Below, piece by piece: positions 8,137 to 16,692 of a stretch of 35,921 nucleotides of DNA. The position numbers were made by a program, and so were the translations under genes. Numbering within the stretch: position 1 is the stretch's first letter; the number at the start of each line of letters is the position of its first letter. The notes beneath the pieces are model-generated. The model saw only the letters and a list, made by a program, of their open reading frames with translations, searched no databases and was not told the DNA's origin. Location: contig NZ_JAIQWX010000059.1 of assembly GCF_020164475.1 (NCBI RefSeq), positions 1 through 35,921 of the forward strand. The letters run 5' to 3'. This DNA comes from Pseudomonas sp. REP124 (GTDB lineage Bacteria; Pseudomonadota; Gammaproteobacteria; Pseudomonadales; Pseudomonadaceae).

Positions 8137-9783
8137 TTACTTGGTGGAGATTGCGCCATCCACCAGGGTCTGCGCTTCAGCGACCAACTGCTTCAGGTGT
8201 TCATCGCTGACAAAGCTTTCCGCATAGATCTTGTAGATATCCTCGGTGCCCGACGGACGCGCCGCGAACCAGCCGTTTTCGGTCATGACTTTCAGACCGC
8301 CGATAGCCTGTTCGTTGCCCGGTGCGTGGCTGAGGATGCTCTGGATCGCTTCGCCCGCCAATTCAGTCGAGGTGACCTGAGCCGGCGACAGCTTGCTCAG
8401 CAGCGCCTTCTGCTCAGGATTGGCCTTGGCATCGACGCGCACCGAGAACGGCTCGCCCAGTTCATCCGTCAGCGCACGATACGCCTGGCTCGGATCACGG
8501 CCAGTACGGGCAGTCATTTCAGCGGCCAGCAGAGCCGGAATCAGACCGTCCTTGTCGGTGCTCCAGACGCCGCCGTCCTTGCGTAGGAACGAGGCACCGG
8601 CGCTTTCTTCGCCGCCAAAGCCCAGGGAACCATCGAACAGGCCATCGGCAAACCACTTGAAGCCCACCGGCACTTCGTACAGGCGACGACCCAGGCGCTT
8701 GGCCACGCGGTCGATCAGGCCGCTGCTGACCACGGTCTTGCCCACGGCGGCATCGGCGCGCCATTGCGGACGGTTCTGGAACAGGTAGTCGATGGACACT
8801 GCCAGGTAGTTGTTCGGCGCCAGCAAACCACCGGACGGCGTCACGATGCCGTGGCGGTCGTGGTCCGGGTCGCAGGCGAAGGCGACGTCGAAGCGCTCTT
8901 TCAGGCCGATCAGGCCCTGCATGGCGTGAGTGGACGACGGGTCCATGCGGATCTGACCGTCCCAGTCGACAGTCATGAAGCGGAAAGTCGGGTCTACTTC
9001 CTTGTTCACCACATCCAGATCGAGTCGATAGTGCTCGGCAATCGCCGACCAGTAGCGCACCCCTGCTCCGCCCAGTGGATCGACACCCAGACGCAGCTTG
9101 GCGTTACGGATGGCGTCGAAATCGATGACGTTGATCAGGTCGGCGACGTAGGTGTTCACATAGTCGTGACGGTGGGTGGTGCTGGCCTTGAGCGCCTGCT
9201 CGTAGCTGATGCGCTTGACGCCGGCCAGCTTGTTGGCCAGCAGCTCGTTGGCCTTGGCTTCGATCCACTTGGTGATGTGGGTATCGGCCGGGCCACCGTT
9301 GGTAGGGTTGTATTTGTAGCCACCGCTCTGCGGCGGATTGTGCGAGGGCGTGATGACGATGCCGTCCGCCAGGCCCGTGGTGCGGCCGCGGTTGTAGCAC
9401 AGGATCGCGTGGGAAACCGCCGGGGTCGGCGTGTACTCGTCGCCTTCGGCGATCATCACCGTCACACCGTTGGCGGCCAGCACTTCCAGAGCACTGGCGC
9501 CGGCCGGGGTGGACAGCGCGTGGGTGTCGATACCGACGAACAGCGGACCATCGATACCCTGGGCCTCGCGGTACAGGCAGATCGCCTGACTGATCGCCAG
9601 CACGTGCCACTCGTTGAAACTCAGGTCGAAGGAGCTGCCTCGGTGCCCGGACGTGCCGAAGGCCACGCGCTGGGTCGGGATGGCGGCATCAGGCTGGCCG
9701 GTGTAGTACGCCGTAACCAGTCGCGGGATGTCGACCAACAATTCTGCCGGTGCCGGTTTACCCGCAAAAGGACTGAGTGTCAT
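8137..9783 (-). CDS. pgm: Phosphoglucomutase (alpha-D-glucose phosphate-specific)
   Basis: A 548-residue enzyme, almost the same length as E. coli Pgm, interconverting glucose 1-phosphate and glucose 6-phosphate for glycogen, trehalose and envelope sugar synthesis. The substrate-loop start FGTSGHRG is near residue 42. The phosphorylated serine is S147 in TPSHNPP. The Mg-binding DPDHDRHG is near 305-312, the sugar-binding GGEESAGASF follows, and the phosphate-binding RPSGTEDIYKIY is near the C-terminus; all are intact. The ATG at 9783 has AGAGG 7 nt upstream. In pseudomonads AlgC also has mutase activity, so this is the Pgm-type paralog. It is transcribed alone, with a REP pair immediately after the stop. 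Confidence 0.95.
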   Translation of the reverse strand: MTLSPFAGKPAPAELLVDIPRLVTAYYTGQPDAAIPTQRVAFGTSGHRGSSFDLSFNEWHVLAISQAICLYREAQGIDGPLFVGIDTHALSTPAGASALEVLAANGVTVMIAEGDEYTPTPAVSHAILCYNRGRTTGLADGIVITPSHNPPQSGGYKYNPTNGGPADTHITKWIEAKANELLANKLAGVKRISYEQALKASTTHRHDYVNTYVADLINVIDFDAIRNAKLRLGVDPLGGAGVRYWSAIAEHYRLDLDVVNKEVDPTFRFMTVDWDGQIRMDPSSTHAMQGLIGLKERFDVAFACDPDHDRHGIVTPSGGLLAPNNYLAVSIDYLFQNRPQWRADAAVGKTVVSSGLIDRVAKRLGRRLYEVPVGFKWFADGLFDGSLGFGGEESAGASFLRKDGGVWSTDKDGLIPALLAAEMTARTGRDPSQAYRALTDELGEPFSVRVDAKANPEQKALLSKLSPAQVTSTELAGEAIQSILSHAPGNEQAIGGLKVMTENGWFAARPSGTEDIYKIYAESFVSDEHLKQLVAEAQTLVDGAISTK

Positions 9784-9907
9784 GCAAAACCTCTGGATAG
9801 AGTGGTTCAGGAGATTGGACGCAGTTTACTGGCAGTTTGACCATCGCGCGACGTTATAGATCCCGGCGAAGTGCAGGCCCACTGTTATAAATTGCCAGCC
9901 TGCCCGC

Positions 9908-11307
9908 TCAATCGATCGACTCCAGACGCAGGGCGTCACCCAACAGGCCCAGCGCGGTGACCAGATCATGGTCGCTGCCGACGTTATGGCTCAGGCGCAA
10001 ATACTGGGTATGCAGGCCCTGGAGACTGAACAACTCGCCCGGCGCGATCACCACGTGTTCCTTGAGCAGCCGCTGGAACACCTGTCGTACATCGACCCGA
10101 CGCGAAGATCGTAACCAGATCGTTGCGCCCCCTTGCGGCTCGACGAACTGCAAAGCCTCGCCCATTCGCTCGCCCAGCAATTCGATCATCTGCAGCTTGC
10201 TCTCCTTGAGCCTGCGCCGCAGCGACTGCAAATGCTGGTCTATCCGGCCATTGCTGAACAAACGGGCGATGGCCTTCTGGCGAATCGAGGACAGACGAAA
10301 GGCCCGCAACAGGAAATGCCGCTGCCATTCGCCGCTCAGATGACGGGACAGCAAATATCCATAGGGCGCCTCCGGGCCGATGATCTTTTCGAAAGTGGAA
10401 AAGATCATCAGCCGTTCCGGGGCTAGCAGATCGCGAAAGCGCAAGCTGGGGGCCTCGAAAGCGAGTTCTGCGTAACAGTCGTTTTCCAGCACAAAGCAGT
10501 CATGGCGGTCGAGCAATTGCGCGACGGCCTGGCGGTCGTCATCCGGCGCCTGGCTGCCACGCGGCATGTTCAGGCCCGAGGACACCATGACCAGCCGCAC
10601 CGGTTCGGTTTCCAGCAGATGCTTGAGCCGGTCATGATGCAATCGGCCGTTGGCTTGCAGCGGCCATTCGATCACCCGCACGCCCGCGCCCTGGAACAGC
10701 CGCAGAATGACCCAGTCACAAGGTGATTCGATCACCACGGTGGCGTCCCTGAGGACCATCACGGTAATCAGAATTTCCAGCACACCGCGCAGATCGGCGC
10801 CGATATAGACGTCATCGGCGTGCCAGCAGCGCACAGGCGACGTGGTGTAGCGCGCCGCGAGTGCCGTGCGCAACTCCAGTTCGCCACACGGTTGCGAGTT
10901 TGGTTGTGGCTGACGCGGGTACTGGCGCAGCAGCTCTCGCTCCTGCAGCAGCAACGGGCTGTCAATTGATTGCAAAAGCACCGGCTCATCGCTGCTCAGC
11001 ACCAGCATGCCGGGGCGTCGGGCGTTGATGTAGACGCTTTCGAGCAGATCATTGCCCTGGCAATGCATGTTGATGGCCGGTGCGGGTACTGCGTAATAAC
11101 CGGACTTGGCCACCGAATACACCCGCCCTTCCTTCTCCAGCAACGCACGGCGTACTGAATGGTCGAGATGGAAACGTTCAGGCGCTCGGCCAATTGGCGC
11201 AACGACGGCAAACGCACATGCCCGTCGCTGGCGCTCTCCCCGATGATGCTGGTCAGGTAGCGGTAGACCGCCTGGTAGGCGAAATCGGATTCGCGAGGCC
11301 CTTTCAT
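9908..11307 (-). pseudogene. MocR-type GntR/aminotransferase regulator, frameshifted in the DNA-binding domain
   Basis: The N-terminal part (11307 down to about 11149) encodes a GntR winged helix: RLPSLRQLAERLNVSISTIQYA. The continuation, LLEKEGRVYSVAKSGYYAVP and a fold-type I aminotransferase domain, is in another frame from about 11143 to 9908. The net change equals the loss of one base (mod 3) near 11144-11148. Read in its own frame, the N-terminal part stops at 10996 after 103 residues. The aminotransferase part keeps a lysine in the PLP-binding position (FSTFEKIIGPEAPYGY) and the LENDCYAEL segment. Joined, the protein would be about 466 residues, normal for MocR regulators. It lies 67 bp downstream of the 490-residue gene on the same strand. 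A sequencing error is possible, but the site is not a homopolymer. Confidence 0.82.
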
Positions 11308-11374
11308 GGGATCGGGCCATGGGCACGACGCCGCTGAGGTCGCGGCATCAGGATCGCTGGCAATCCAGGCACGC

Positions 11375-12847
11375 TCAGCGACCTGCCGACCGTTCGCCCA
11401 TCATCGACGGGGCATCGCCTTCTGCCTCGTCCTGGTCGCCACTGGCATCAACCGGTCTGCCCTCGGGGATGGGCAGCCGCGGCATCCGATAGAGCTTGGC
11501 GATAAAGTTGATCGACAGTCCGCTGACGTCCACCAGCCATTGCAGGATCTGGTCGGCGACCGGGTAGCCCTGCATCGCCCGATGCAGATCCGGCAAGGCC
11601 ACCAGCATGCCCGGATGGCACTGGCGCAGGAAACGTTCAAGCTGCGACGCCTTGTTGGCAAAGGGTGCATACACCAGACAGACCATTTGCGCCTCGCTCA
11701 GGCCAAGACTGCGTTGCGCCTCGGCGGCTGCCCGAGCGCGCAGCTCTGCCAGGGTCAATGGATTACCGAACGCTTCCACCGCCTGCTCGCACAAACGCTC
11801 GGGCAAGTGCTTGCGACGTATCATGACCAAGGCCCTTTGCAGGAACTCGGCGACGCCGTCCTCGTAGGTGCTGTCTTCCACGAAACAGGCTTGCAGGCCT
11901 CGCAGGTGCGCCGATACCGCCAGCCCCACGTGTTCGTTGTCGCTCAGGTGCGCCGACAGTTCGTCGGGCTTGAAACCTAGAAACTCGGTGAGCAAGGGCC
12001 AGCGCTCTTCCCTGTTGCTGACCAGCATGTCGTGGATGTCGATCACGGTCGCGCGCCGACAGGTTTCGAATTGATCGACCGGACGCCATGGCAGCTGGCC
12101 CTCTTCGCTGTAGAAACGCTGATAGCCCTGGTTGCCGAGTTCGTCCAGCAACGGGAAAAACCCAGTGCTGTCGGGTTTATGCTGACTGGAAAAGTGCAGT
12201 CCGGCCTTGATGGCCGCCCGCCTCACGCCCTCGTGGTACTGCTTCTGCTGACGCGGGGAATCGCAACTGATCAAGGCATCGACCCCGTGGTTCCAGCGGG
12301 AGATTTGCGCGTGGAACTCCCCGCTGGCCAGATAGCAGTCATCCCACAGATCAAACAGCCCGTCCCACGCCCGGCGGTGCCCAAGCATCAGCAGGTTGGT
12401 GCGATTGGTGGCGCGTCCGGCCGGGGAAATCGGCGCTGCATGGTCGAACGCCAGCACCTCGCGGTTATCGACCATCAGCACTTCCACCCTGGGGTCGTCA
12501 TAAAGGAACAGTGCGTTGTAACTGCGATGAACGTTGTCCAGCGCCGCCGGGTGGCTGCTGTTGAGACGCAGGCTTGCCACGCGCAAACGAAATGTCGAAG
12601 GTGCACGGCTGGCGATGGTCAGTTGCGCGGCGCGCAGCAGCGCCAGGGCGTAGCAGTTGTCACGGGATCCGTTCTGGACCGCCAACACCTTGAACTCACC
12701 GATGCGCTCCATGCCACCCGCGGCCACTCCCAGGCGCTGAATCAGCAATTGCAACGCCGTGCGTTCCGCGCGCGAGAAGAAACTCAGCAGTCGTTGCAGT
12801 ACTTGTTGATAGACATACTTCATGGCCTGCTCATGGATGTTGGTCAT
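11375..12847 (-). CDS. Protein of unknown function, 490 residues
   Basis: I do not recognise this protein. It is soluble-looking: no signal peptide or membrane segment is seen. The N-terminal 40 residues are helical and rich in hydrophobic residues (VYQQVLQRLLSFFSRAERTAL). A middle region contains YNALFLYDDPRVEVLMVDNREVLAFDHAAP and GHRRAWDGLFDLWDDCYLASGEF. The last 30 residues are acidic and low in complexity. AGGT lies 8 nt before the ATG at 12847; an internal ATG at 12823 is an alternative. Codon use is like that of its neighbours. The next gene on this strand is the broken MocR-type regulator, 67 bp on, so the two may be one transcript. Its promoter region carries a perfect dyad (12891-12907). 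Confidence 0.75.
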   Translation of the reverse strand: MTNIHEQAMKYVYQQVLQRLLSFFSRAERTALQLLIQRLGVAAGGMERIGEFKVLAVQNGSRDNCYALALLRAAQLTIASRAPSTFRLRVASLRLNSSHPAALDNVHRSYNALFLYDDPRVEVLMVDNREVLAFDHAAPISPAGRATNRTNLLMLGHRRAWDGLFDLWDDCYLASGEFHAQISRWNHGVDALISCDSPRQQKQYHEGVRRAAIKAGLHFSSQHKPDSTGFFPLLDELGNQGYQRFYSEEGQLPWRPVDQFETCRRATVIDIHDMLVSNREERWPLLTEFLGFKPDELSAHLSDNEHVGLAVSAHLRGLQACFVEDSTYEDGVAEFLQRALVMIRRKHLPERLCEQAVEAFGNPLTLAELRARAAAEAQRSLGLSEAQMVCLVYAPFANKASQLERFLRQCHPGMLVALPDLHRAMQGYPVADQILQWLVDVSGLSINFIAKLYRMPRLPIPEGRPVDASGDQDEAEGDAPSMMGERSAGR

Positions 12848-12875
12848 CGTTATTTACCTGATATGCATAAGTTCG

Positions 12876-12907
12876 ATAATGCGCAGACAACTGCACCCGC
12901 GGTGCAG
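12876..12907 (-). promoter_or_regulatory. Probable promoter and operator dyad of the 490-residue gene
   Basis: On the minus strand a CATTAT -10-like hexamer (12881-12876) lies about 30 nt from the start codon. The perfect dyad CTGCACC-CGC-GGTGCAG (12891-12907) covers where the -35 element would be. This arrangement suggests a repressor or activator site. The regulator is unknown, but the downstream MocR-type gene is a candidate (inference). Confidence 0.4.
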
Positions 12908-13308
12908 GGAATGGCCGGAGAATGAATTGAAAATAGGGCGTTAGTGCCGAATGCTAGCACTTAAGTTTTCAGAGCAGCATTGGCGAGGCGACACAGCTTC
13001 CACGACCCTGCGCATACGCCAGCCGCCGTAACCTCAGGGGTTTAAAGGAAATTTGCGTTTGCGCGCAATGTCCTAGGAAATGTCCTACGCAGTCCCACAG
13101 ACATGGGATACAGGAAATAAAGAAAGAAGTTGCAGCCGATTGTTCTACAACAACAGGAAAGTTCGTTCTTTTCTGAATAGACGACCGTGTAGCGCATTGA
13201 AAAGTATCGACTTGATACTCGCCCATGACTCATTCCTTGAGATGAAAGTAATCATTCAATTATCAAGGCTTAGTTGCTGATTAGAAGCTACAGATCCAGA
13301 GCAAAAAC

Positions 13309-13327
13309 CAGTTCAGTTGCTGAACTG
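13309..13327. promoter_or_regulatory. Perfect 8-bp dyad of unknown role
   Basis: CAGTTCAG-TTG-CTGAACTG is a perfect inverted repeat in the AT-rich gap, about 50 bp beyond the terminator of the oxidoreductase gene. It has no T-tract, so it looks more like a protein-binding site than a terminator. No gene start is close by. Confidence 0.3.
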
Positions 13328-13373
13328 TCCCGTCGACCGGTCAACGGATGTCTGATTTACGAAGCGCAGATAG

Positions 13374-13402
13374 CAAAAGAGTCCGTGAGGGCACGGACTC
13401 TT
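13374..13402 (-). terminator. Intrinsic terminator of the oxidoreductase gene
   Basis: The perfect stem AAGAGTCCGTG/CACGGACTCTT with a 4-nt loop is followed, on the minus strand, by a run of T (TTTTGC). It lies 22 bp past the stop codon at 13425. Confidence 0.88.
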
Positions 13403-13424
13403 CGAGTGGCTGCGGCTGGAGCAA

Positions 13425-14447
13425 TCAGGCCGGTTCGACCTGCAGGGCAACCCTTTCGCGGCACGGGCATTCGCCCATGTAGCGATGCGCTTCGACAAAC
13501 TCGGTGAACGGGAAGACCCGAGTTTCGAGCGGTACCAGTACGCGATCGGCGGTCAGCTGGTTGATGTCACGCAAGGCACGTTGCAGCGCAACCTGGTCCT
13601 GAATGATGCCCAGCTCCGGCTTGCCGGTGAAGTTACCGATGCAGTGCACGAAGAACTGGATGTTCTTCTGGAAAGCTGCGCAGGCCGGGAACGGCGTCTG
13701 GTTGCCGCCTTGCAGACCGTACAGCACCAGGCTGCCACGGGGCGCCAGCACGTCGCCGAGCAGCGACATCTGCGGGCCACCCAAACCATCGAACACCACG
13801 TTCACGCCGCGGTTGTCGGTGATCTTGTTGATCCGCATCAGCAGATCTTCTTCCTCGGTGACGATGACTTTCTCGGCACCCAGGGCCAGCAGGTATTCAC
13901 GCTCATCGGCCGACTTGGTCGCGGCAATCACCCGCACACCCAAAGCCTTGCCCAGTTGGACGAACGAAGGGCCCGAGCAGTGGCTGGCATCGGTGACCAG
14001 GGCGAACTCGCCGGGTTTGACCCGCGCCAGATCGACGTAAGCAAAATAGGCAACCAGCAACGGCGTGTAGTGAACGGCCGCCTGGATCGGGGTCAGCACG
14101 TCGGGGTAACGGGTCACGGACGAACGTGGCAGAACGATCTGCTCGCCGTACACCGGATAATCGTTCGGGCTTTCGGCCGGGAAGCTGGCGACCTTGTCGC
14201 CCACTGCCAGGTCATCTACCCCTTCGCCGACTGCTGTGACAACCCCGGCCATTTCCTGGCCAAGGCCCGACGGCAGACGAGCGTGGGACGACGCCAGGTT
14301 CTGACGCCACAGAATGTCATACCAGCTGATACCAATGGCTTCGACGCGTACCTGCACTTCGCCGGGTGCAGGCAGAGCCGCCGCATGCTCTTCGCATTTG
14401 AGCACCTCGGCTGAACCAAACTTGTGAAAACGGATCGTGCGGGACAT
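13425..14447 (-). CDS. MDR-family oxidoreductase (quinone oxidoreductase-like, zinc-independent)
   Basis: A 340-residue medium-chain dehydrogenase/reductase. It has the GroES-like N-terminal fold (GEVQVRVEAIGISWYDILW, then GQEMAGVVTAVGEGVDDLAVGDKV) and a Rossmann domain. The usual glycine-rich nucleotide loop is replaced by VTDASHCSGPSFVQLGKALG, and FDGLGGPQMSLLGD follows. The structural-zinc cysteine cluster of classical alcohol dehydrogenases is absent, so it belongs with the NADPH:quinone reductase-like group. The ATG at 14447 is taken as start; an ATG five codons upstream is possible. It is divergent from a LysR regulator across a 280-bp gap, a common regulator-target arrangement. Substrate unknown. 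Confidence 0.85.
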   Translation of the reverse strand: MSRTIRFHKFGSAEVLKCEEHAAALPAPGEVQVRVEAIGISWYDILWRQNLASSHARLPSGLGQEMAGVVTAVGEGVDDLAVGDKVASFPAESPNDYPVYGEQIVLPRSSVTRYPDVLTPIQAAVHYTPLLVAYFAYVDLARVKPGEFALVTDASHCSGPSFVQLGKALGVRVIAATKSADEREYLLALGAEKVIVTEEEDLLMRINKITDNRGVNVVFDGLGGPQMSLLGDVLAPRGSLVLYGLQGGNQTPFPACAAFQKNIQFFVHCIGNFTGKPELGIIQDQVALQRALRDINQLTADRVLVPLETRVFPFTEFVEAHRYMGECPCRERVALQVEPA

Positions 14448-14507
14448 CGCAAACCTCGCCAAATGAACCTCTAATGCCCTGAACTCTAGCTGGGCTTTTG
14501 CCCCAAC

Positions 14508-14529
14508 ACTATCAGTGGCTATTAATAGT
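14508..14529. promoter_or_regulatory. Candidate LysR-type operator between the oxidoreductase and LysR genes
   Basis: ACTAT and ATAGT form a perfect inverted pair separated by 12 bp, and the right part contains the palindrome CTATTAATAG. This fits the loose LysR (T-N11-A) layout, about 60 bp upstream of the oxidoreductase start. Assignment rests on position and symmetry only. Confidence 0.35.
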
Positions 14530-14727
14530 CGACATGCCTGTCATTGATTCCGCAACAGCGGGAGCGTCATCCACAGTCGCTCTATGTTGTAGGAATTTTG
14601 ACCGCCTCTTGCAGGAAAAACTCAATTTCTCGGTGCAGAGTACCAGCAATACCCCGTAATATTCCTGCTGGCCATTGTTCTCATATGCCCGCTCACGTCA
14701 AGCTTGCTGACTCTGCCAGGACTCCAG

Positions 14728-15642
14728 ATGAATCGTAATGACCTGCGTCGTGTCGACCTGAACCTGTTAATCGTATTCGAAACCCTGATGCACGAACGCA
14801 GCGTGACCCGCGCTGCAGAGAAGCTGTTCCTCGGTCAGCCGGCCATCAGTGCGGCGCTTTCGCGCCTGCGCGGGCTGTTTGACGATCCGTTGTTCGTCCG
14901 CACCGGGCGCAGCATGGAGCCGTCCGCGCGCGCCGTGGAGATCTTCGCCCTGCTCTCGCCGGCGCTGGACTCGATTTCCACCGCAGTCAGCCGCGCCGCC
15001 GATTTCGATCCGGCCACCAGTAATGCGGTATTCCGCATCGGGCTGTCGGACGATGTCGAGTTCGCCCTGTTGCCGATGCTGCTCAAGCGTCTGCGCGCCG
15101 AGTCGCCGGGGATCGTGCTGGTCATCCGGCGCGTCAATTACATCCTGATGCCAGGCCTGCTCGCGTCGGGTGAAATCTCCATCGGCGTCAGCTACACCAC
15201 CGACCTGCCGGCGAACGCCAAGCGCAAAGTATTGCGCCGCAGCTCGCCAAAACTGCTGCGCGCCGACTCCGTCCCCGGCCCCCTGAGCCTGGACGACTTC
15301 TGCGCACGGCCACACGCACTGGTGTCCTTCGCCGGCGACCTCAGCGGCTTTATCGATGAAGAACTGGAAAAGCTCGGCCGCAAACGCCACGTGGTCCTGG
15401 CCGTACCGCAGTTCAACGGCCTGAGCACCCTCCTCGCCGGCACCGACATCGTCGCCACCGTCCCCGATTACACGGCCGAAGCACTGACCGCTGCGGGTGG
15501 TGTACGGGCTGAAGAGCCGCCCCTGCCGACGCGCAGTTTCGAATTGCACATGGCCTGGCGCGGGTCGCAGGACAACGATCCGGGAGAGCGCTGGTTGCGG
15601 TCGCGGATTCAGATGTTCTTTGGGGATCCGGATAGTCTTTAG
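14728..15642 (+). CDS. LysR-family transcriptional regulator
   Basis: A 304-residue LysR regulator. The N-terminal helix-turn-helix reads VDLNLLIVFETLMHERSVTRAAEKLFLGQPAISAALSRLRGLFDDPLFVRTG, with the typical SxxSRA-like recognition helix. A linker leads to a periplasmic-binding-type effector domain (about residues 90-300), where FRIGLSDDVEFALLPMLLKRL is the start of the first subdomain. The ATG at 14728 is chosen because AGGA lies 7 nt upstream and the conserved domain begins there; an ATG eight codons earlier lacks support. It is divergent from the quinone-oxidoreductase-like gene, which is its probable target. The inducer is unknown. Confidence 0.9.
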   Translation: MNRNDLRRVDLNLLIVFETLMHERSVTRAAEKLFLGQPAISAALSRLRGLFDDPLFVRTGRSMEPSARAVEIFALLSPALDSISTAVSRAADFDPATSNAVFRIGLSDDVEFALLPMLLKRLRAESPGIVLVIRRVNYILMPGLLASGEISIGVSYTTDLPANAKRKVLRRSSPKLLRADSVPGPLSLDDFCARPHALVSFAGDLSGFIDEELEKLGRKRHVVLAVPQFNGLSTLLAGTDIVATVPDYTAEALTAAGGVRAEEPPLPTRSFELHMAWRGSQDNDPGERWLRSRIQMFFGDPDSL

Positions 15643-15777
15643 GCGTCGTCGGATAGGCTGTTCGGCTGATCATTTCTGCCTTTCCACAAACCATGGAGCT
15701 TCATTCACTTCCAGTGGATGGCTACATTGGGGGCATATCTGAGGGGTCGCCCTCAAGCTATTCTCCCTAAAGGAGAT

Positions 15778-15790
15778 GGCATAATATGCC
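15778..15790. promoter_or_regulatory. Palindrome in the parDE promoter region
   Basis: GGCATAATATGCC is a perfect palindrome 42 bp upstream of the antitoxin ATG and includes a CATAAT -10-like sequence. ParD-family antitoxins typically repress their own promoter by binding such palindromes, so this is the likely autoregulation site (inference from family). No clear -35 element was found. Confidence 0.5.
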
Positions 15791-15831
15791 AACAATCAAA
15801 AGTATCTGTTTACGTGAAACTGGAGCTGGTT

Positions 15832-16122
15832 ATGGCGACGCGAAACGTTGTGCTCACACCTCACCAGGAACAGGTTATCCATGACCTTGTTCAGTCTGGC
15901 CGCTATCAGAATGCCAGTGAAGTGATGCGGGAAGGTTTGCGGCTACTGGAACAGCGCGTCGCCGAAGACACCGCCAAAATTGAGGCACTGCGTCGGGCAA
16001 CCTCGATCGGCATCATGGATATTGAGCACGGGCGCTTTACTCAGGTGAACGAAGGGGATCTGGAGCACTACCTCGAGGGCTTGAGCCTGGAGGCAACCCT
16101 CCCCGTGAGAGAAAAACACTGA
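15832..16122 (+). CDS. parD: Type II antitoxin, ParD family
   Basis: A 96-residue antitoxin. The N-terminal ribbon-helix-helix is clear: RNVVLTPHQEQVIHDLVQSGRYQNASEVMREGLRLLEQR, with the strand, the GRYQNASEV turn and the second helix typical of ParD. The C-terminal half (from about residue 50) is the flexible segment that binds the toxin. GGAG lies about 8 nt before the ATG at 15832. The open frame extends upstream for 38 codons without ParD similarity. It is followed 2 bp later by the toxin gene, so the pair is translationally coupled. Confidence 0.92.
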   Translation: MATRNVVLTPHQEQVIHDLVQSGRYQNASEVMREGLRLLEQRVAEDTAKIEALRRATSIGIMDIEHGRFTQVNEGDLEHYLEGLSLEATLPVREKH

Positions 16123-16124
16123 GC

Positions 16125-16481
16125 ATGCCGCAGTATCGGATTTCCAACGCGGCGCGCACTGACATTGTCGACATCCTCAGGCTCTCCCAGACGCAGTTCG
16201 GCGATCAAGCTCGCCAGCGCTACCAGGCGCTCATCCTCGCGGCGCTGCAAGCGCTTGCCGACACGCCTTATCGTATTGGCAGCCACGACCGCGATGAGCT
16301 TGCACCAGGCCTTCGCAGCTATCACCTCGTCTATTCGCGCCAGCAGGCCAAACAAACCCTTGGAACGGTCAAAAGCCCACGTCATATCGTGTTCTATCGT
16401 GTGGCAAACGATGACGTGATCGAGGTCGTCAGACTCCTTCATGACGCCATGGAAGTGCAGTTACACTTGCATAACGACTGA
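16125..16481 (+). CDS. parE: Type II toxin, ParE/RelE superfamily
   Basis: A 118-residue toxin. It begins with the ParE-type YRISNAARTDIVDILRLSQTQFGDQARQRYQALI helices, and the C-terminal strands HIVFYRVANDDVIEVVRLLHDAMEVQLHL match the ParE/RelE core, where the conserved arginine precedes LLH. ParE toxins of this type usually poison DNA gyrase; RelE-type members cut mRNA. The sequence favours ParE because of the paired ParD antitoxin. It is slightly longer than many ParE proteins because of an insert around residues 65-85. It shares a transcript with parD, and the next gene (yhfG) begins 43 bp on. Confidence 0.9.
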   Translation: MPQYRISNAARTDIVDILRLSQTQFGDQARQRYQALILAALQALADTPYRIGSHDRDELAPGLRSYHLVYSRQQAKQTLGTVKSPRHIVFYRVANDDVIEVVRLLHDAMEVQLHLHND

Positions 16482-16524
16482 TCAGTGACCTGGCCCAACC
16501 TCACGCACACAGTGAGAACGCACC

Positions 16525-16692
16525 ATGGAAAAGCCGAGCCTAATGGCCAAAAAAGCCCATTTTGCCAAGACACGCAAATCCAATTTCGCCGCCAGCCTGC
16601 GCCTCGAGGGCTTCGTGCCTTCCAGTGACGACGAGATCAAATTGCCTATCCGCGAAGCCGCGCTCAAAGCGGTAAGGCATATAAAAGCTTGA
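16525..16692 (+). CDS. yhfG: YhfG-family protein (antitoxin of a Fic toxin)
   Basis: A 55-residue protein too short for most gene callers. The segment KKAHFAKTRKSNFAASLRLEGF matches the YhfG (DUF2559) family, whose E. coli member has a similar RNRNFQASRRLEG core. YhfG-like proteins are small partners that inhibit the adjacent Fic AMP-transferase. The frame runs from ATG at 16525 to TGA at 16692 and looks intact, including the C-terminal EAALKAVRHIKA. Its stop overlaps the remains of a fic gene, which is the expected order. With fic destroyed, this antitoxin has no local toxin. Confidence 0.82.
   Translation: MEKPSLMAKKAHFAKTRKSNFAASLRLEGFVPSSDDEIKLPIREAALKAVRHIKA

Larger units (their letters stand above)
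12848..13424. other. Gene-free stretch, partly AT-rich, with dyads and a terminator
   Basis: No convincing gene is seen in these 577 bp. The short open frames of 60-85 codons lack ribosome-binding sites and recognisable motifs. Base composition drops in GC between about 13060 and 13310 compared with the flanking genes. It holds the promoter and dyad for the 490-residue gene, a perfect dyad at 13309-13327, and the terminator of the oxidoreductase gene. Confidence 0.5.

Noticed and set aside
12969..13280. Short open frames of 60-85 codons on both strands
   Set aside because: No ribosome-binding sites, overlapping each other on both strands, and no motif.
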